The notes beneath the pieces are model-generated. The model saw only the letters and a list, made by a program, of their open reading frames with translations. It made no database searches and was not told the origin of the DNA. A program made the position numbers and the translations under genes. From JBBQQK01 sp038216025 (GTDB lineage: Bacteria > Patescibacteriota > UBA1384 > XYA2-FULL-43-10 > 1-14-0-10-43-13), in assembly GCA_038216025.1 (NCBI GenBank), contig JBBQQK010000060.1, positions 1 through 6,820 on the forward strand: 6,820 nucleotides of DNA. Direction: 5' to 3'. Each line of letters begins with the position of its first letter. The stretch's first letter is position 1. Shown in pieces: positions 4,978-6,820 of the stretch.

Positions 4978-5076
4978 CTCTTTTTAAATAAGAGAAAACC
5001 GTTACGTTGCTTGCTGTGAGATTGCAGCTTCATTTTTTGGGTTGGTTATGATAAATTAGAATTGTTAACAAGTGAT

Positions 5077-5136
5077 AGGATTTCTTCGCCTTTCTCTAGA
5101 CACCCAGTGGTGTGCTCGGGATGGCTCGAAATGACA
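5077..5136. repeat. Dispersed repeat of the 'GATTTCTTCG ... CGAAATGACA' class in the gltX leader
   Basis: It begins AGGATTTCTTCGCC and ends GGCTCGAAATGACA. ATTTC (5080-5084) and GAAAT (5128-5132) form a terminal inverted repeat, and ACACC / GGTGT (5100-5113) forms a small internal hairpin. It is similar in style, though not identical, to the elements at 1990-2056 and 6753-6786; all end in GTCAT or its complement ATGAC. Confidence 0.6.
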
Positions 5137-5155
5137 TTTCATCGATCGGCTACCA

Positions 5156-5177
5156 TTAACGATTAACGAGTTAACGA
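5156..5177 (+). repeat. Three TTAACGA heptamers just upstream of gltX
   Basis: TTAACGA at 5156-5162, 5163-5169 and 5171-5177: two head to tail and the third one base further. They occupy the place where an SD sequence would lie, ending 5 bases before the gltX ATG at 5183. Confidence 0.75.
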
Positions 5178-5182
5178 ATAAA

Positions 5183-6589
5183 ATGACTGTCAGAACACGT
5201 TTTGCGCCAAGTCCTACAGGGGAATTGCATATCGGCAGTGCTAGAACTGCTCTTTTTGCGTATCTATTTGCCAGACACAACAAAGGTGAATTTTTGTTAC
5301 GGATAGAAGACACTGATCAGGCTCGTCTAGTTGAAGGATCCGCTGAAAGAATTATTGAATCGCTCGATTGGCTCGGTATTACACCGGAAAATCTAAAGAG
5401 TCTTGTAGTCCAATCCGAGCGCAAAGAAGTGTATTTAAAAAGAGCTTTGGAACTAGTCAAATCGGGCAAGGCTTATGTTTGCGATTGCTCAAAGGAGCGT
5501 CTGGATGGGGTTCGGGCAGAGCAGGAAAAAAAGAAATTACCTCCTCAATATGATCGCCACTGTCGAAATCTTAACTTGGAGTACAAAGAAGGCCTGCCTA
5601 TCCGTTTTAAGATGCCGGAAAAAGGCGAAGTGAAATTTGATGATACGATTTTAGGCGAGGTCAAGTTTGATTTATCGCTGCAGGATGACGCGGTCATTCT
5701 GAAGTCGGATGGGTTTCCAACATACCATTTGGCGGCGATTGTCGACGATCATGAAATGGAAATCAGCCATGTTATTCGAGGAGTAGAATGGTTAGCATCA
5801 ACACCGAAGCATATTGCCATACATGAAGCATTTGCTTGGACTCCGCCTGTTTTCGCTCATTTGCCGGTGATTCTTGGTCCTGATCATAAGCACAAGCTTT
5901 CCAAGCGGGATGGCGACGTTTCAGTTATCGACTTCAAGAAAAAAGGATATTTGCCGGAAGCATTGAACAATTTTGTCGCTCTTTTGGGTTGGAATCCGAA
6001 AGATGAAAGAGAATTGTTTAACATGGAAGAATTAATAGAAGTATTCACGCTTGAGAATGTTAATAAGTCCCCGGCAGTATTTGATATGAACAAGCTGGAT
6101 GATATTAGTGAAAAATACATAAGGGATAGAATCAAGAATCAAGAATCAAGAATCAAGGGGATATTGGAAAAAGATTTCGGGGTTGGAAAATTATCGGCCG
6201 GAGAAACGGAATTGATTGGGCGCGGCGGATACAAGACATTGAGAGAAGCAGCCGAGTACATACAGAAGTTGCGCAAAGAACCTGAATACGAAGCCAAAAT
6301 TCTGGTTTTTAAGAAATCTACTCAAGAAGCAAGTTCTAAGGGCCTAGCTATATCACTTGAAGAATTGGCCTCGATAGACGAAGTAAAATGGAATATGCAA
6401 GAGATTCAGATGAAATTGGGTCTTGCAGTGGAGAGAAATGAGCTGACAAACGGTGATCTATTTTGGCCGGTCAGAGTCGCCTTATCCGGAGAGGAACGTT
6501 CGCCATCACCAGCAGAGCTGGCAGTCGCATTAGGAAAAGAAGAGACGGTAAAAAGAGTTAAAAAAGCAACAGAACTGCTTAAAAGTTAA
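5183..6589 (+). CDS. gltX: Glutamyl-tRNA synthetase
   Basis: Class I aminoacyl-tRNA synthetase that charges tRNA-Glu in the cytoplasm, and possibly also tRNA-Gln if the organism relies on GatCAB (not in the window). It has 468 residues, normal length. The Rossmann core opens with RTRFAPSPTGELHIGSAR, containing the HIGH equivalent HIGS (16-19). IEDTDQAR (41-48) follows, and KLSKR (238-242) is the KMSKS loop in GPDHKHKLSKRDGD. A C-x-C (100, 102) and Cys127 match the zinc site of the E. coli type, but the fourth ligand position holds Asn129. From about residue 300 the anticodon-binding domain follows. Residues 316-325 (RIKNQESRIK) are encoded by a perfect heptamer array. ATG at 5183 gives the exact family N-terminus; no SD is visible, only TTAACGA repeats. 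No partner gene is seen. Confidence 0.97.
   Translation: MTVRTRFAPSPTGELHIGSARTALFAYLFARHNKGEFLLRIEDTDQARLVEGSAERIIESLDWLGITPENLKSLVVQSERKEVYLKRALELVKSGKAYVCDCSKERLDGVRAEQEKKKLPPQYDRHCRNLNLEYKEGLPIRFKMPEKGEVKFDDTILGEVKFDLSLQDDAVILKSDGFPTYHLAAIVDDHEMEISHVIRGVEWLASTPKHIAIHEAFAWTPPVFAHLPVILGPDHKHKLSKRDGDVSVIDFKKKGYLPEALNNFVALLGWNPKDERELFNMEELIEVFTLENVNKSPAVFDMNKLDDISEKYIRDRIKNQESRIKGILEKDFGVGKLSAGETELIGRGGYKTLREAAEYIQKLRKEPEYEAKILVFKKSTQEASSKGLAISLEELASIDEVKWNMQEIQMKLGLAVERNELTNGDLFWPVRVALSGEERSPSPAELAVALGKEETVKRVKKATELLKS
6128..6157 (+). repeat. Perfect AGAATCA heptamer array inside gltX
   Basis: Four exact head-to-tail copies of AGAATCA (6128-6155) plus AG. Because 7 is not a multiple of 3, each copy is read in a different frame, and three copies encode RIKNQES before the pattern restarts with RIK. 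It lies in the anticodon-binding half of GluRS, shortly after the YIRD motif (312-315). Confidence 0.95.
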
Positions 6590-6592
6590 GAA

Positions 6593-6648
6593 AGAAACAA
6601 ATAGCAAGGGACAAGGGACAAATTACAAGAAACAATAACCAAATAATA
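6593..6648 (+). repeat. Degenerate heptamer array downstream of gltX
   Basis: Eight consecutive 7-base units starting 3 bases after the gltX stop: AGAAACA, AATAGCA, AGGGACA, AGGGACA, AATTACA, AGAAACA, ATAACCA, AATAATA. All begin and end with A, and seven end in CA. The period is kept without slips over 56 bases, and the A-rich composition continues to about 6662. Confidence 0.75.
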
Positions 6649-6671
6649 TTCAAATAATTAATCACATTTAA

Positions 6672-6797
6672 ATGGATGACTCAAAATCAACCTTTGATCT
6701 TGAAGAACGAACTACAAAGTTCGCGGTCAAAGTGGTTAAGCTTAATAATTTAGTCATTGCGAGGAACGTTAGAGACGAAGCAATCTATCAGCTATAA
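6672..6797 (+). pseudogene. Four-helix-bundle protein (23S rRNA insert type), truncated
   Basis: ATG at 6672 opens a 41-codon frame. Its first 24 residues, with TFDLEERTTKFAVKVVKL, match the N-terminus of the four-helix-bundle family first seen in 23S rRNA intervening sequences and common in environmental bacteria ('FDLEERT.KF...V'). Family members run to about 115-130 residues. Here the next residues (LVIARNVRDEAI) are translated from a dispersed repeat at 6753-6786, and the frame stops at 6795-6797. Helices two to four are gone. Relatives include the Avd accessory proteins of diversity-generating retroelements, but no reverse transcriptase or variable repeat is in view. There is no SD site. 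The family call rests on 18 residues but is distinctive. Confidence 0.6.
6753..6786. repeat. Dispersed repeat of the 'GTCATTGCGAGG ... GAAGCAATCT' class
   Basis: It starts GTCATTGCGAGGAACG and ends GACGAAGCAATCT. ATTGC (6756-6760) and GCAAT (6780-6784) form an inverted repeat. Closely similar sequences are widespread high-copy intergenic repeats in several bacterial groups. Here it lies inside the four-helix-bundle reading frame. Confidence 0.7.
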
Positions 6798-6820
6798 AAA
6801 AATTATATGGTTAATCAATA

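Noticed and set aside
4583..5033. Plus-strand ORF 4583-4912 and minus-strand ORF 4764-5033
   Set aside because: They overlap the well-supported 72-aa zinc gene and run across its promoter or terminator; they are shadow frames.
6128..6648. CRISPR array or phase-variable promoter
   Set aside because: The repeats are 7 bases with no spacers, so not CRISPR; the array inside gltX is coding and the downstream array has no visible promoter boxes.
6672..6797. Diversity-generating retroelement accessory gene (avd)
   Set aside because: The fold family is related, but there is no reverse transcriptase, template repeat or variable repeat in the window, and the gene is truncated.

Overview
The window looks like a piece of a bacterial chromosome of moderate to low GC, most probably a member of the Candidate Phyla Radiation (Patescibacteria) or another small-genome environmental lineage. 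The reasons are a bacterial GluRS with no visible Shine-Dalgarno (SD) site, dispersed palindromic repeats of the 'GTCAT...ATGAC' class, heptanucleotide tandem repeats, a remnant of a 23S-rRNA-insert-type four-helix-bundle gene, and many small stand-alone genes. The lineage is inferred from style, not from a marker-gene search. The genetic code appears standard: the PlsX-like gene and one zinc gene both end at UGA at sensible family or terminator positions.

Layout. Positions 1-213 hold the 5' end of an insertion sequence on the minus strand; its transposase is frameshifted at an A7 run. It abuts a 5'-truncated remnant on the plus strand that looks like yraN (207-356). Two weak small ORFs follow (428-616 and 632-808). 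A convergent hairpin then ends a minus-strand ABC-2 export operon: ATPase 2067-2786, permease 805-1941. A double-hairpin palindromic repeat (1990-2056) sits between the two cistrons.

Positions 2821-3194 are a scar. A terminator follows the C-terminal remnant of an unknown minus-strand gene, and a plus-strand remnant of a TrmB-like regulator overlaps it. Positions 3239-4974 hold three minus-strand genes, each with its own SD site and hairpin terminator: a 92-aa zinc-knuckle protein, a shortened and divergent PlsX-like protein, and a 72-aa zinc-knuckle protein. The two small proteins share a Cys/His layout and may be related.

Positions 5076-6589 hold gltX on the plus strand, with another dispersed repeat and TTAACGA repeats in its leader. 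Inside gltX is a perfect four-copy heptamer, and just after its stop is a third, degenerate heptamer array. The window ends in a four-helix-bundle gene broken by another dispersed repeat.

Functionally, the ABC pair is a self-contained exporter, gltX is housekeeping (Glu-tRNA synthesis), and the PlsX-like gene would belong to phospholipid synthesis if active. The strongest leads are the heptanucleotide repeats in and around gltX, the zinc-protein pair flanking the PlsX-like gene, and repeat insertions that separate or truncate genes.
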